Assembly (NCBI RefSeq): GCF_022682495.2 | Contig: NC_071390.1 | Location: forward strand, 168,665,220 to 168,729,219 | Direction: 5' to 3' | Length of the DNA: 64,000 nucleotides | Source of the DNA: Desmodus rotundus | Taxonomy: Eukaryota; Chordata; Mammalia; Chiroptera; Phyllostomidae | In this document: piece by piece, positions 11,231 to 20,917 of the stretch | Numbering within the stretch: position 1 is the stretch's first letter | Layout of the letters: every line of letters starts with the position of its first letter | Program-made: the position numbers and the translations under genes | Notes under the pieces: model-generated | Told to the model about the DNA's origin: nothing | Seen by the model: the letters and a program-made list of their open reading frames with translations, nothing else | Databases searched by the model: none

Positions 11231-11585
11231 AGTTTCAGTTACCACAGTCCACCATGGTCCAAAAATATTAAATGAAAAATTCCAGAAATCAAACACTCAT
11301 AAGTTTTAAAATGTGCACAGTTCTGAAGATCTTGCACTCTCCCACTTTGAACTGCCCTGGACATGAATCATCCCCTTGTCCAGAGTATCATGGGTGCATA
11401 GGGTGCATATGCTCCTTGCCAGTTTGTCACTTAGTAGCTGTCCCAGTTTATCAGCTCACTGTTGAAGGAGCAGAGTGCCATGTTCAAGTAACCCTTATTT
11501 TACTTAATAATGGCCCCAAGGCACGAGAGTAGTGATGCCAGTAAGTCTGAGAAGCCACAGAGTGCTTCATTTAAGTGAGAGGTAC
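11231..11585 (+). mobile_element. Tigger DNA transposon, 5' part only
   Basis: The sequence runs CAGTTTCAGTTACCACAGTC, CACCATGGTCCAAAAATATT, AAATGAAAAATTCCAGAAAT, then GTTCAAGTAACCCTTATTTT just before a start codon at 11510. This is the 5' region of a pogo-type Tigger. The same family is found reversed and nearly complete at 20918-21974. The terminal inverted repeat and the rest of the element are missing here. Confidence 0.7.
11510..11578 (+). pseudogene. Tigger transposase N-terminus, 22 codons then stop
   Basis: The start codon sits right after the conserved TTATTTTACTTAATA leader. The frame begins MAPRHESSDASK, like the basic start of pogo/Tigger transposases, and stops after 22 codons. 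The DNA-binding, catalytic and C-terminal parts are absent, so it is a dead fragment. Confidence 0.55.
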
Positions 11586-11754
11586 GTACACATAGAAAAA
11601 AAACAATAACCACCCACCCCAGACAACCACTGGGAGTCTTGGAATGTACCCCTTTGGATGAAGGGGGAGCTATCGTATAAGGCAGGTGCTTTATGATCTA
11701 GAACCTCCTCTCCAGCTTCATCTTCCACAACTCCTTCATGCTTTTCTGCAAATG

Positions 11755-12170
11755 AAACTAAACTTGTGCTTCCACGCCCTCAACCCACGCGGTGCCTTTC
11801 TGCATGCTGTCCTCGCTTCCTGAAGTGGGCTTCTCCCCTGACCTCCACCTCCATCTCCATGTAGCCCCTTTGGCAAAGCTCCTTTCACCATTCAGCTCTC
11901 TCATCTGACACTTCTATTACCATGGAGGGTAACCAACCATCTTGGTTTGCATGGGACTGAGGGGTCTTCAGGGGTTCAAAATTTCAGTGCCCAAACAAGG
12001 AAAATTCCCACCCCTTATTGACAGCATTAGTTCCTCTCGTCTCTATGTGTTTTTATTTTTAATGTTACTATGCGTGGCACACTGCACTGCATTTACCATT
12101 ATTCACATCTTTCCTACTGGAGTGTAAACTCAGAGGGCATGGAAGGGATTTATTTATCTTTGTAGCCCTA
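11755..12170 (+). mobile_element. L2 LINE 3' region, interrupted
   Basis: It shows L2 3'-end phrases: CTTTGGCAAAGCTCCTTTCAC, later ATTCACATCTTTCCTACTGG, AGTGTAAACTCAGAGGGCAT and TTTATTTATCTTTGTAGCCC. Between them, about 11930-12010, lies a different piece (CATCTTGGTTTGCATGGGAC, GAGGGGTC) resembling a small old DNA-transposon family that I cannot name. Confidence 0.55.
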
Positions 12171-12179
12171 AGTAGTATT

Positions 12180-12362
12180 CCTTCAGGGCAGCAGCATGTT
12201 AGAATCTCCTGGAAAGCTTGCTGTTGTTGTTTTTCTTTTTTTAAACACCTTCCAACTCCCAGAGATTCTGATTTAATTGATCCTGGGTGAGGCCTGGGCA
12301 TGGGTTGTATTTTGAAGCTTAACCAAGTGATTCTAATGTGCAGTCAAGGTTGCTAACACCTG
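12180..12362. mobile_element. MER5-like hAT nonautonomous element
   Basis: It contains GTTAGAATCTCCTGGAAAGC, CCCAGAGATTCTGATTTAAT, GGGTGAGGCCTGGGCATGGG and CCAAGTGATTCTAATGTGCA, the standard order of a MER5-type hAT-Charlie relic. A T-rich expansion sits near 12222-12243. Confidence 0.65.
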
Positions 12363-12367
12363 CTCCA

Positions 12368-12535
12368 GGGTAATGATTCTCAGCTGGGGTGATATGTGCA
12401 TCAAAACTAAACACATCACCCTAGGCTCAGCTGCCTACTGATTCCAATTTAATCCATCTGGAATGGGGTCCAGGCAGCTGTAGCTTTAAGGTCAGGTGAT
12501 TCTAATTCATAGCTATCATTAACCCCTGTTTAAAC
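12368..12535. mobile_element. Second MER5-like element
   Basis: It begins AATGATTCTCAGCTGGGGTG and includes ACTGATTCCAATTTAATCC, TGGAATGGGGTCCAGGCAGC and GGTCAGGTGATTCTAATTC. It lies directly after the first copy in the same family style, either as a tandem insertion or an old duplication. Confidence 0.55.
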
Positions 12536-12538
12536 ACA

Positions 12539-12779
12539 CAGTAAGTCCTCACTTAACATCATTGGTAGGTTCTTGGAAACTGATACTTGAAGGGAATCAA
12601 CATATAATGAAACCAATTTTACTATAGGCTCATTGATATAAATAAGAGTTAAATTTCTATAGCCTATTTCTAGTCACAAAAACATCACAGAACTTCTAAA
12701 TAAAGACTCAAAATACTTCTAACATTACACATTGAAATAAATGTGTAATATACATATATTTAAGAAAACTTAAGAAAAA
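12539..12779 (+). mobile_element. Tigger3-like DNA transposon, left part
   Basis: It starts CAGTAAGTCCTCACTTAACA, followed by GGTTCTTGGAAACTG, ATATAATGAAACCAATTTTA and GTCACAAAAACATCAC, the left end of a Tigger3/MER28-type nonautonomous element. The mariner at 12782 interrupts it, and the right part resumes at 13417. Confidence 0.7.
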
Positions 12780-12781
12780 TA

Positions 12782-13414
12782 CAAGGTCTGTCCAGAAAAA
12801 GTCCAGTCATTTTTAATATAATGAGAAAAGTTTGCACAACATTGATGTAACCTGGCAGCCAAGGAGAGTGGACTGGAATGCACACGCTGGAACTTGTCAG
12901 CAGGAGCAGTAGACACCATTGAGTGAGCATGTGTACTGTGTGGTTGTCACATTCAAAACGGCTGAGCAAGTAGAGCAATGAATCAGCACCCAGTTTTGAA
13001 TGAGGCTGAAACATTCCTGTGTGGAAACTATTTGGGTGATTCAGAAGGTTGCAGCTATGGGTAACTGGTGACTGGCAGCTTCGTCACGACAACACGCCTG
13101 CTCATGCATCATGATCACCCAGGTGACTCAGACTCCCTGCTGCCCAGATTTGGCGCCCTGCAACTTTCAGCTTTTCCCCAAACTAAAATCACCTTTGAAA
13201 CGGAAGAGATTTCAGACTGTCGATGAGATTCAGGAAAATACAGTGGGGCAGCTGATGGCAAATGGGAGAACTGTGTGAGGTCCCAAGGTGCCTACACGGA
13301 AGGGGACTGAGGCATCATTGTCCTGTGTACAATGTTTCTTGTATCTTGTATCTTCTTCAATAAATGTCTCCATTTTTCATATTATGTGGCTGGATACCTT
13401 CTGGACAGACCTCA
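12782..13414 (+). mobile_element. Mariner DNA transposon, internally deleted, with TA duplications
   Basis: The left end reads CAAGGTCTGTCCAGAAAAAG. The right end, reversed, reads TGAGGTCTGTCCAGAAGGTA, giving terminal inverted repeats of about 25 bases with few mismatches. TA dinucleotides flank both ends (12780-12781 and 13415-13416), the mariner target duplication. At 633 bp it is about half the usual 1.3 kb. A degraded 3' transposase part lies inside. It sits within the Tigger3-like element, so it inserted later. Confidence 0.88.
12950..13277 (+). pseudogene. Mariner transposase remnant
   Basis: It reads as broken mariner transposase with frameshifts. The second catalytic aspartate motif appears as HDNTPAH (D at 13088), and the third region as CCPDLAPCN (D at 13147), followed by FPKLKSPLKRKRFQTVDEIQ. 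Only 59 nt separate the two aspartates instead of the roughly 105 expected for a D34D domain, so part of the catalytic core is deleted. Stops and frameshifts exclude activity. The first aspartate region is not recognisable. Confidence 0.8.
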
Positions 13415-13416
13415 TA

Positions 13417-13745
13417 AATCAGATAATGATTTTTCAGCCCACGGATTCCTGTTCAGGTTCACGGGGATGTGGAGAGTCAATCCCGGCAGCTCAGGGCACT
13501 AGACAGGATCCACCCTGTACAGGAAGCCTTTCCAAAACAGGGCCAGTCACTCACAGTCAGGGCCACGTGCCCACACTCACTCAGACTGGGACAATTTAGA
13601 CACACCAGTTTACCAGCACACCTTTGGGATATGGGAGGAAACCACAGGACCCAGAGACAATTCACGCAGACATGGCTGAGAACACGCCAACTCCACACAG
13701 GCAGTGGTGAGGACCTACTGGATACATATGAACATATGACCAAAA
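13417..13745 (+). mobile_element. Tigger3-like DNA transposon, right part
   Basis: It continues the element split by the mariner. It has CGGCAGCTCAGGGCACTAGA, GGGACAATTTAGACACACCA, TTTGGGATATGGGAGGAAAC and CACGCAGACATGGCTGAGAA, then CACGCCAACTCCACACAGGC, a signature segment of Tigger3/4-type elements. The right terminus is decayed. Confidence 0.65.
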
Positions 13746-13879
13746 CATATTCCAGGCCACCCCTATTGCCCTTAACTCTTGCCAGGCCTCTAAACATTAA
13801 GTGTTGATCATACACAGATGCTAAGAGCTAATGGAATTAATGCCTTCAGTTTTTTGGCTCATGCCTCTATGGAAGCTTG

Positions 13880-14545
13880 TTTTCCTCAAGAGTCTCTCCA
13901 GCAGCCTCCCTGTACCCACATCAAGCGAGTACGTCTTTCTCTGGCTCCAGGCCCTCACCCATTCCTGGCCTTTCTCAGAGCCTTTCTCCTGATCTCTGGG
14001 TTACTCCACTCATATTCCTGGTGCCAGTGTCCTTCCTTCCCACCAGGTAACAATAGTACAAGAATGATTTTCCGACTCTGTTGTGCCATCTTTCTGACTC
14101 ACTGCAGCCTCCCCTATGACCAGCAGGGTCCACGAACACACTGGACTTCTTTGTCTCTCAGACCCCCTAAGCTGATTCTCCTAATCAGAAACCTCTCACT
14201 TTGTCTGAAAGGCTTTGCTGGAAGATTTAAGTGTCCCGGTTCATTCAGGTCACTGAGGTATGAACTCAAACATCACCTCTTCAGAGAGGCCTGCCCTGTC
14301 TGCTCAGTCCAGGGCCACCATCCTCTATCATGCCAGCCTCTGCTAGCTTCGTCACAGCTCTTACCATTTTCTGAAATCATCTTGTCCTGATACTTGCTTT
14401 TTTGTACCCCACTCCTCTTTATAGAATGTAAACTCCATGAGGAAAAAGAATGTGTGCATCTTGCTTCCTGCTGTTCCATCACCGACAGCTACAAATATAC
14501 GTGGCCAACACCACTTCGGAAATGCAATAAACACCTACCCAAGTA
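13880..14545 (+). mobile_element. L2 LINE 3' end
   Basis: L2 phrases appear in order: CACCTCTTCAGAGAGGCCTG, GTCACAGCTCTTACCATTTT, TGAAATCATCTTGTCCTGAT and AGAATGTAAACTCCATGAGG, ending AATGCAATAAACACCTAC. The 190-codon open frame at 13818-14390 passes through it by chance and is not an L2 protein frame. Confidence 0.7.
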
Positions 14546-14699
14546 TCCACCACTTTTCAAAAGTTTGCATTACACCACTTTGCTTTTATGAAAGACATAA
14601 AGTTTGTATCTGTTTTTGCTAACCAAAAGAAATCTGAAGAGAAGTTTTGTTTTTACAAAAGGAAGGTGAAAAGTGGAAATAGCATTTAGTGTTTGGCAG

Positions 14700-15378
14700 T
14701 CTACCATTATAGAGGCCAAGCACACCCCCAGCAGCAAAAGAGGCACCACCGAGCTCCTTCCCCGGGAACCACACTCAGCATCTCAGCATCGGGCCGCCAT
14801 AGCTCTGAACTGTGTCTCTGAGCATCTGTGCTTCATCTCCATTTATTCTGCGAATCCATTAACAAGATGTGTTCTAAGGTATCAGAAAAGCTTAAGAGAG
14901 CCCATAAGGGTGTTACACTTAGTGTAAAACTGGATGTAATTAAGCATTTCCCTCATGGTGAACAAAATAAAGACATTGTACATGCACTGAACTTGCCTGA
15001 GTCCACCATTCATATTATTTATATGCAGAGAGAAAGAATCTTGAAAGCTGCTGAAGTTACTATTGGTTCTGCTAAGAGCAAAGCGGGCTCTTTTAGTCGG
15101 CATCCAATAATGGGTAAAATGGGAAAAGTCTTCTGCTTGAGTGCATAGATGGATGTACAAAGCATTGTGTATATTTATCACATCATTTCTGTTTTTTCTA
15201 CAAGTTAGTGTTACTTTAGCATTTGTACATTATTTGGTATGATTTGGTAGGTTATTTTTTGGGTCTGGGAACACTCAGAAATTACTCCGTAGATAATTGG
15301 TTAATTGCTTCTTTGCAATGTACAATTTTGGCTTTTGAAAGCTTGCATTGGAACCCTTCTTTCAGATGGCAGAGGCAA
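14700..15378 (+). mobile_element. Tigger DNA transposon fragment (second family)
   Basis: It includes a 5' untranslated part (CATCTCAGCATCGGGCC), the transposase start at 14867 and a 3' section: GGTTATTTTTTGGGTCTGGG, AACACTCAGAAATTACTCC, then TAATTGCTTCTTTGCAATG and GAACCCTTCTTTCAGATGG. These match Tigger1/MER2-type internal and 3' sequence. Most of the transposase is missing between about 15148 and 15230, so this is an internally deleted copy. Confidence 0.7.
14867..15148 (+). pseudogene. Tigger transposase N-terminal fragment
   Basis: An open frame of about 94 codons begins MCSKVSEKLKRAHKGVTLSV and continues with HALNLPESTIHIIYMQRERI and SAKSKAGSFSRHPIMGKMGK. This is the helix-turn-helix (CENPB-N/psq-like) DNA-binding start of pogo-type transposases. 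The second DNA-binding half and the DDE domain are gone, so it is not functional as a transposase. The frame remains open by chance or by slow decay. Confidence 0.75.
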
Positions 15379-15454
15379 CTGGCAGTGCACTCTGAGCTTA
15401 GACACTGCTTGCTTGGGATTCTCTCTGTCCCCCCCTAGCTGTGTCACCCAGGGC

Positions 15455-15632
15455 AGCTTCACTCAGTGACCACTGGCACCATCACCTAGGAGCTTGTTAG
15501 AAATGCAAATACTTGGGCCCCGACCTAGACCTACTGACTCAGAATTTCTGAAGATGGAGCCCAGGAAATTGTTCTATCAAGCTTTTCTTGTGATTCTTAT
15601 GTCCACTAAACTTTGAGAAAAACTGATCTAGG
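15455..15632. mobile_element. MER5A-like hAT nonautonomous element
   Basis: It contains CCATCACCTAGGAGCTTGTT, AGAAATGCAAATACTTGGGC, CTACTGACTCAGAATTTCTG and ACTTTGAGAAAAACTGATC. This is the classic MER5A layout with related ends. Confidence 0.75.
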
Positions 15633-15639
15633 TCAAATT

Positions 15640-16790
15640 AGGAAACCCTCTGACCTCAGAACTTCCTTCATGTTGTAAAAACTATTAAGAGGACAAATGA
15701 TAAGGATGTATGCAGAAATGCTTAGCATAGAGGTGGTGCTGAAAAGATAATGGTTTCCTTGCATTTACCTTTATTTTTAAGCAAACAGTATAGATCTAAT
15801 TATTTTCCATCAGGCAGAATTCTGGCAATCCTCCCCCGCCTTCCCCCCTGCCCCCCGGATATTCAACCCACTAGGAGAAGAGAGAAGGCTGTACTATTGA
15901 AAGTAAGCTGACTGCCTATCCATAAGGAAGCGTGTCCATCTGGGGCCAGTTAAGTCTGGGGCAAACAGTCCTTCATACCTCAATAGTCCCCTATACTACA
16001 GCACAGTTCAATAATTGATGTTCATAATGATGATCCTGCATTATTAAGTAATTGCAAAATTCTTTTCTGGAGTCTCTGCTCAAGTGTGTTCAACTTCTAT
16101 TAGAAAGATTTTCCATTTAAAATTTTTAAATCACTTTTGGGGGCCCCAGACAGGACAAGCTTTGGTTATTTGGAACATTTTACTTGATAAAATTATCTTA
16201 TTCTCTGCAGATTCCATAGAATTAGATACTAGTATCTATTTGTCAACATATTTTCCTTGGTGAGTAGGGCACTTATTAGTGGAGGGGGCTGTGTGTTCAC
16301 TGTCCTTGGAGTCTCATTCAGCACCTAGTTCAAGTGACTCTACACAGAAGGTCCCTGGCAGGACTGTGGTGTGAGCGGCTCGTTGACCTCCATAACCTGA
16401 ATTTTCTACTGGGAAGACAATGGGTCATCACCATAATCACTGCCCTCTCCGATACCCTTTAAGCCTGTGCTCTTGCCAGACAAGCTAAAGAGATAACAAT
16501 TCTCAAAGTCACTGGCATTTATTGAAAGCCAAAGAAATTAGTGAGCTCTGACATTTATAGGTCTTAAACATTAAAGAAGTTAAAAGTGATTTGAGCAAGG
16601 TTCAAGTTTTAAATGTAATGCCATGTGAGTTGCTGTTAATTCTGCAATAATTACTGTTTATTATTTCAACAGCCAGATTTACAGTTCTAGTTAGCCCCAA
16701 CTTTAACAACATGGGCCCTCACCTTCCAGACTTTTCTATTTTCTAGTGACCTAGGTTGTCTCTTAGGAATAAGGAATGAGGAGGCATTCC
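15640..16790. other. Unique sequence, no gene seen
   Basis: No repeat family recognised. A C-rich patch lies at about 15830-15860 (CCTCCCCCGCC). Short chance frames only. Confidence 0.35.
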
Positions 16791-16794
16791 TTAA

Positions 16795-17035
16795 TGGAAC
16801 CCAGTTTTGAGTACTTACTATATATCAACATTTGTTATGTTTGTTTCACATGTATTAGTTGATTTAATCTTAACAACAACCCAATAAGGTAGGGACTAGT
16901 ATGAAATTTGTTTTACATGTGAAGATCCAAAAGTATACAGAGGCTATGTAATTTATCCAAGGTGACACAGCTGGTAGGTAGCACCATGAGTCACACTCAG
17001 AATCTGTATTTTTACTTATTCTGCAATACTGTCTT
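16795..17035 (-). mobile_element. MIR SINE
   Basis: Plus-strand reading gives the full reversed MIR order: GAGTACTTACTATATATCAA, ATTTAATCTTAACAACAACC, CAATAAGGTAGGGACTAG, AATTTATCCAAGGTGACACA and GCTGGTAGGTAG. One of the best-preserved MIR copies in the window. Confidence 0.75.
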
Positions 17036-17180
17036 CCCAGGAAATGTGTTTCAATTGAGGAGGAAACAATGAACTGTTCATTATTCACGGTGGGACAGAA
17101 GTCATAAAGCTCCCAGGAGAGGAAAGCCAGAAGGCAGGGAATCTTCCTGTCCTGGTGGCAGCCCCTTCTTTCCTGCCCAG

Positions 17181-17241
17181 GACCTACATCCGCATCCTCA
17201 GCAACACTGAGAGAATGGATGGGACCATCTCCCAAATTCAG
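17181..17241 (+). other. Weak exon-like segment
   Basis: A strong pyrimidine tract and acceptor (CCCCTTCTTTCCTGCCCAG, ending at 17180) precede 61 nt, then a donor-like CAG then GTGAAG at 17239-17247. The frame is open (RTYIRILSNTERMDGTISQI) and continues past the donor. No protein family is recognised. It may be coincidence. Confidence 0.15.
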
Positions 17242-17474
17242 GTGAAGCGACTACAGGGCTTCTCTGTGACCTTTGCTGTTCCAAACTCAGTGCAGGTAGT
17301 CTGGCTAGCAAAAAGTCTGGAAAAATATTGTGGTGCAAATTAGGTCAAAACCATTATTAATATGAGGTTTGGGCAGTCTTTGTTGATTTGACTTTACTCA
17401 ATTATTACTGGTCTCAGCCTCCATTAGCATTAATAATTGATGCTTGGCTACATTTTTAAAAACTACTGACTTTG

Positions 17475-17612
17475 AATTATACACACATGCACACGTGTGT
17501 ATACATACAACACACACATACATATATGTGCACGTGCATACATATGTATATCAATATACGATATGCATGGATGTATATGATGCATGCATACATACATACT
17601 TATATATTAATT
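17475..17612. repeat. Alternating CA/TA/TG low-complexity tract
   Basis: Repeated CATACATA, CACACATACATATATGTG and GCATGCATACATACATAC runs form an alternating purine-pyrimidine stretch. The Met/Tyr/His/Ile-rich frame through it is compositional. Confidence 0.8.
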
Positions 17613-17619
17613 TGCAAAG

Positions 17620-19380
17620 CTAAGGTTTACTTTATAGGAGAAAATGTAAAGCTTAACACTGGTGGGAAACTAATTCAGAGAGGAGGCAAGCACTTGCTTA
17701 GTGATATTGAACCAAGTAAACCAAACCTGTCCAACAGGCTTGAACAATAAACATAATAAAGCCTTTGGTGAGCACAGCAGGTTCATCCTTGAAAGAAGTC
17801 ATTTTGCCTCGACAGGGCTTGAGCCTGAAGTTTGATGCAAGAGCAGATAGGAGCGGTCTCTTTCACCATTTCTGGGGAAGATGCAGGGCTCGGTGGGTAT
17901 GGGTGAATGAGAAAACTCTTTTGGCTTTTCAGTGAATGCAGAATAAATGTCACTTTCTTTGGAAATGACCTTTCTGCTATTCTCATCTTTGTATATAAAG
18001 TTGCTGTGTGAGAAAAATCCATGCCTATGAATTTCATTTCTGAAGGCACAACAGAATCATTCCATAGACATTTTCAAGATGGATGGACTAAAAAGTATCA
18101 GAAGCAGAGATGCGAGTCGATTTCTTCAGTGATCTTGAAAGAATCAACATCATCAGGGTCTCATCCAGTGTAATTCAGCAGGGGTTTTAGATTCTCATCA
18201 GATGAGTATTTGGATCGAGAAATGCGGTGCATTTCTTAGAAAAGGGTTTGCCTGGAACTGTTGGGCTTTCATTCACCAGGAAAAAATGGATAGCATGTAC
18301 TCTTCATCGGGCACTGTTCTTGGCCCTTCTGTCCACAACACACAGCGAGCTCAAACTAATTCCCTTGAAATTTTAGAGCTGGGCATATGCATGATGCTGT
18401 TAATAAAAGACCCAAAGCGCATGCTCTGTTGTAGAATTGCTAGAAACAACAGAGATCTGACACACAGATCTTCAACGGCCAGCGCTGGTAAGCAGGGGCT
18501 GTTCTAGCTCGCACAAGCTGAGAATTGCTGCGCATGTGTTGCATTCTTGCAGGACTAATAATGCAATGCCCAAAGCTATCAACCTTTAAAAAAAATCTCA
18601 GCTGTCCAGCAAATGGATGATCATATTATAGCAAATCGCTATGTACCTGAGAACAAATGAAGTTTACAGTTCAGAGTAATTCAACGGCGAGGTTCCATCA
18701 CCAGCTCCCCAAAGTAGTGTGATCTGTCAGAGGAATACAATTTGTCATTTGAATTTGAAGACCTAACCAAGGTCTAATTAAGCAATCTCCTCCACCCTCT
18801 CTTCCTCTTTATTCCCCCACCCCACATTCTGGAATCTTCCTTATCTTATTCAATAGTATGGTTAAAGGTCCTAAATATTTTGGGGAGGTATTCTTTAAAA
18901 ATTCTGTTCAGAAGTCTAATTCATTTTATGCCAAGCTACACCTCAAAACATTGATGTCAGCTTCCAGATGCAAAAGAAAAAAAAAGGTTGTATATAAGCA
19001 CCATCACTGGGTTGCAAGCTCTTTTGAAAGAAGAAACTGGATTTCGTTGGCTAAAATAGAACCATTTTAGTCCTAGCATAATGCCTAGGACTCAGCACTG
19101 TAGTCAGTGGGTAAAATGCTGAATCACTTTTTAGTAAAATGACACCTTTAACTCAGGATTTAACTCATATAGGTCTTGAGCTTGGGTTTTGAGCTGCACC
19201 TCTTTTGGATGAAAAGCCAGTTATTATTTACTCATTTAGGCCTGGTACATTGACAGGATGCAGGTGTGGGTTGCTAAGCTCTGTTATATAGCAGTATTTT
19301 AAGTGCAGTATTTATATACAAATAATTATTATGCTAATTTCACAGAATGTGGATCTACTCATTAAGGTAAATACAAAGAA
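17620..19380. other. Mostly unique sequence, part possibly conserved
   Basis: No clear interspersed repeat. The part 18090-18780 is repeat-free with ordered-looking short motifs (see findings). No splice-supported exon. Confidence 0.35.
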
Positions 19381-19384
19381 TCAG

Positions 19385-19580
19385 CCTGGTGTAGTGCAAA
19401 AGCATTCAAAGGCTAATTAGGAGCCCTGGGCTCTGATCCCAGCTCCACCACTCATTACCAGTGTCACCTTGGCCAAGTCTCCTAAACTCTCTGAGTCTGT
19501 TTCCTCACCTGTAAGATGAAGAGATTGAAGTAGAGCATTGAAAGTGCCCTCCAGCCTTATACACTATGATTCTATGATCT
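19385..19580 (+). mobile_element. MIR SINE
   Basis: Forward MIR order is seen: GAGCCCTGGGCTCTGATCCC, AGCTCCACCACTCATTACCA, GTCACCTTGGCCAAGTCTCC, GTTTCCTCACCTGTAAGATG, and an end like CCTCCAGCCTTATACACTAT. Confidence 0.7.
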
Positions 19581-19614
19581 GAGTGAACACTCATGTGGCA
19601 GCCGCACTCTCCTT

Positions 19615-20000
19615 TAAGTTCATCCTATGCACCATCCCCCCTCTTATCACAGACCTGGCTTGAGCCTGAGATGCTCTTTCTTCCCATTGCCCACACCTCC
19701 CTCACAGTAACAAATTCCTCTGTTCCTTCAGGGAAGCCAGTTCCTCAGGGAAGCCTTCCTGAATTCCGCAAGGTAAATTCTAAATATAATCTTCTTAATA
19801 TAACCTTAAATTCTTAATATAATCTTATGCCCCTCTTCATAGTTTATATCACAAGCCTAATTTTTCACTAACATCCATCACCTCAACTAGATTGTTAGCT
19901 CCATGAGAACAGGACAAGGACTGTGTGTTTTTTTCTAACTATTGCTTCACCAGAACCTTCTATGATGCCTGCCACAGAGGAGCCACTGAGTAACCAGTTG
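19615..20000 (+). mobile_element. L2 LINE 3' end
   Basis: L2 phrases: GGGAAGCCTTCCTGAATTCC, ATAGTTTATATCACAAGCC, AGATTGTTAGCTCCATGAGA and CAGGACAAGGACTGTGTG. A short AT-rich duplication (CTTAATATAACCTTAAATTC) lies at about 19790-19825. Confidence 0.7.
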
Positions 20001-20004
20001 TGGA

Positions 20005-20915
20005 AAAAGCCATTGTGTGAATGTGTGACACGGTGCCAAAACTGATGGATGTATTTAAAGGGAAGAGAGGAAGGGGGGACCTGTTTTCCAGACTCTCATT
20101 ACTGTGTGAAATTAAAAGTAATAAACGTTTCCTTTTTCAATTGTACTTCACTTTTTAAATTAGGTCATTTATAAATTACTCCAAGGTAAAAAGACTTCTA
20201 AAGCTAGTTTTTATATCAGAATTGATGTCATATGAATTTGAACCAAGATAATTTTCACTTTATTTGCATGGTGACATTTGCAGAAAGATGGAGGTCCTAT
20301 GGCTAGTTCCAATATAAATTTAAACCTATAGAGTTTTTCCTCCTCAAATGCTGCCATTATCCTGTTTGAACACATGCTCACTCTCAGCCTTTGAGTCCAA
20401 CTATCATAGTTTCTTCCATGCATTCGTGATCACCTGTGAAGCTTTTATATGTACACATGTATAAAATCTAACTAAACCGTCTTTATGCCAGATCATTCTT
20501 TGTAGTTTTAGTTTGCGTTTCTCCTGTTTTCAAGGCTGTTATGTTTTCAAGCAGCTTCCCCTACTCATTTTCTCTGGTTTCAATCCTTTCCATTGGTCAT
20601 GAATTTCTATCACAAAGCCCAGAAATTTCACATTTCCAGAAGTTCACCATATGAATATATTTCATGCTATTAACTCTAGTCTCAAATCACACATAACTGA
20701 GCACAGGTGGCTCTGTCATCTTTGTCTCCCGCCCCTTTCTTATGCCAGAGAAAAGAAGAAATTGTGATTCATAGTTAATGGTGGCATAAAAGAATATCTC
20801 ATGTGTCTCCTTTTGTGATTGTTCTGGAATTGAAGGATGACATGTAATAATAAATAGTCCGGTTTTAAAAATGACAGTTTAGAATTTCAAAAAAGAGAAA
20901 TGATGTATCAAACAT
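20005..20915. other. Unique sequence, nothing identified
   Basis: AT-rich, with no recognisable repeat, exon or RNA gene. Confidence 0.35.
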
Positions 20916-20917
20916 CA

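Noticed and set aside
13818..14390. 190-codon open frame
   Set aside because: It runs mostly over the 3' region of an L2 element and has no protein-family resemblance. A chance frame.
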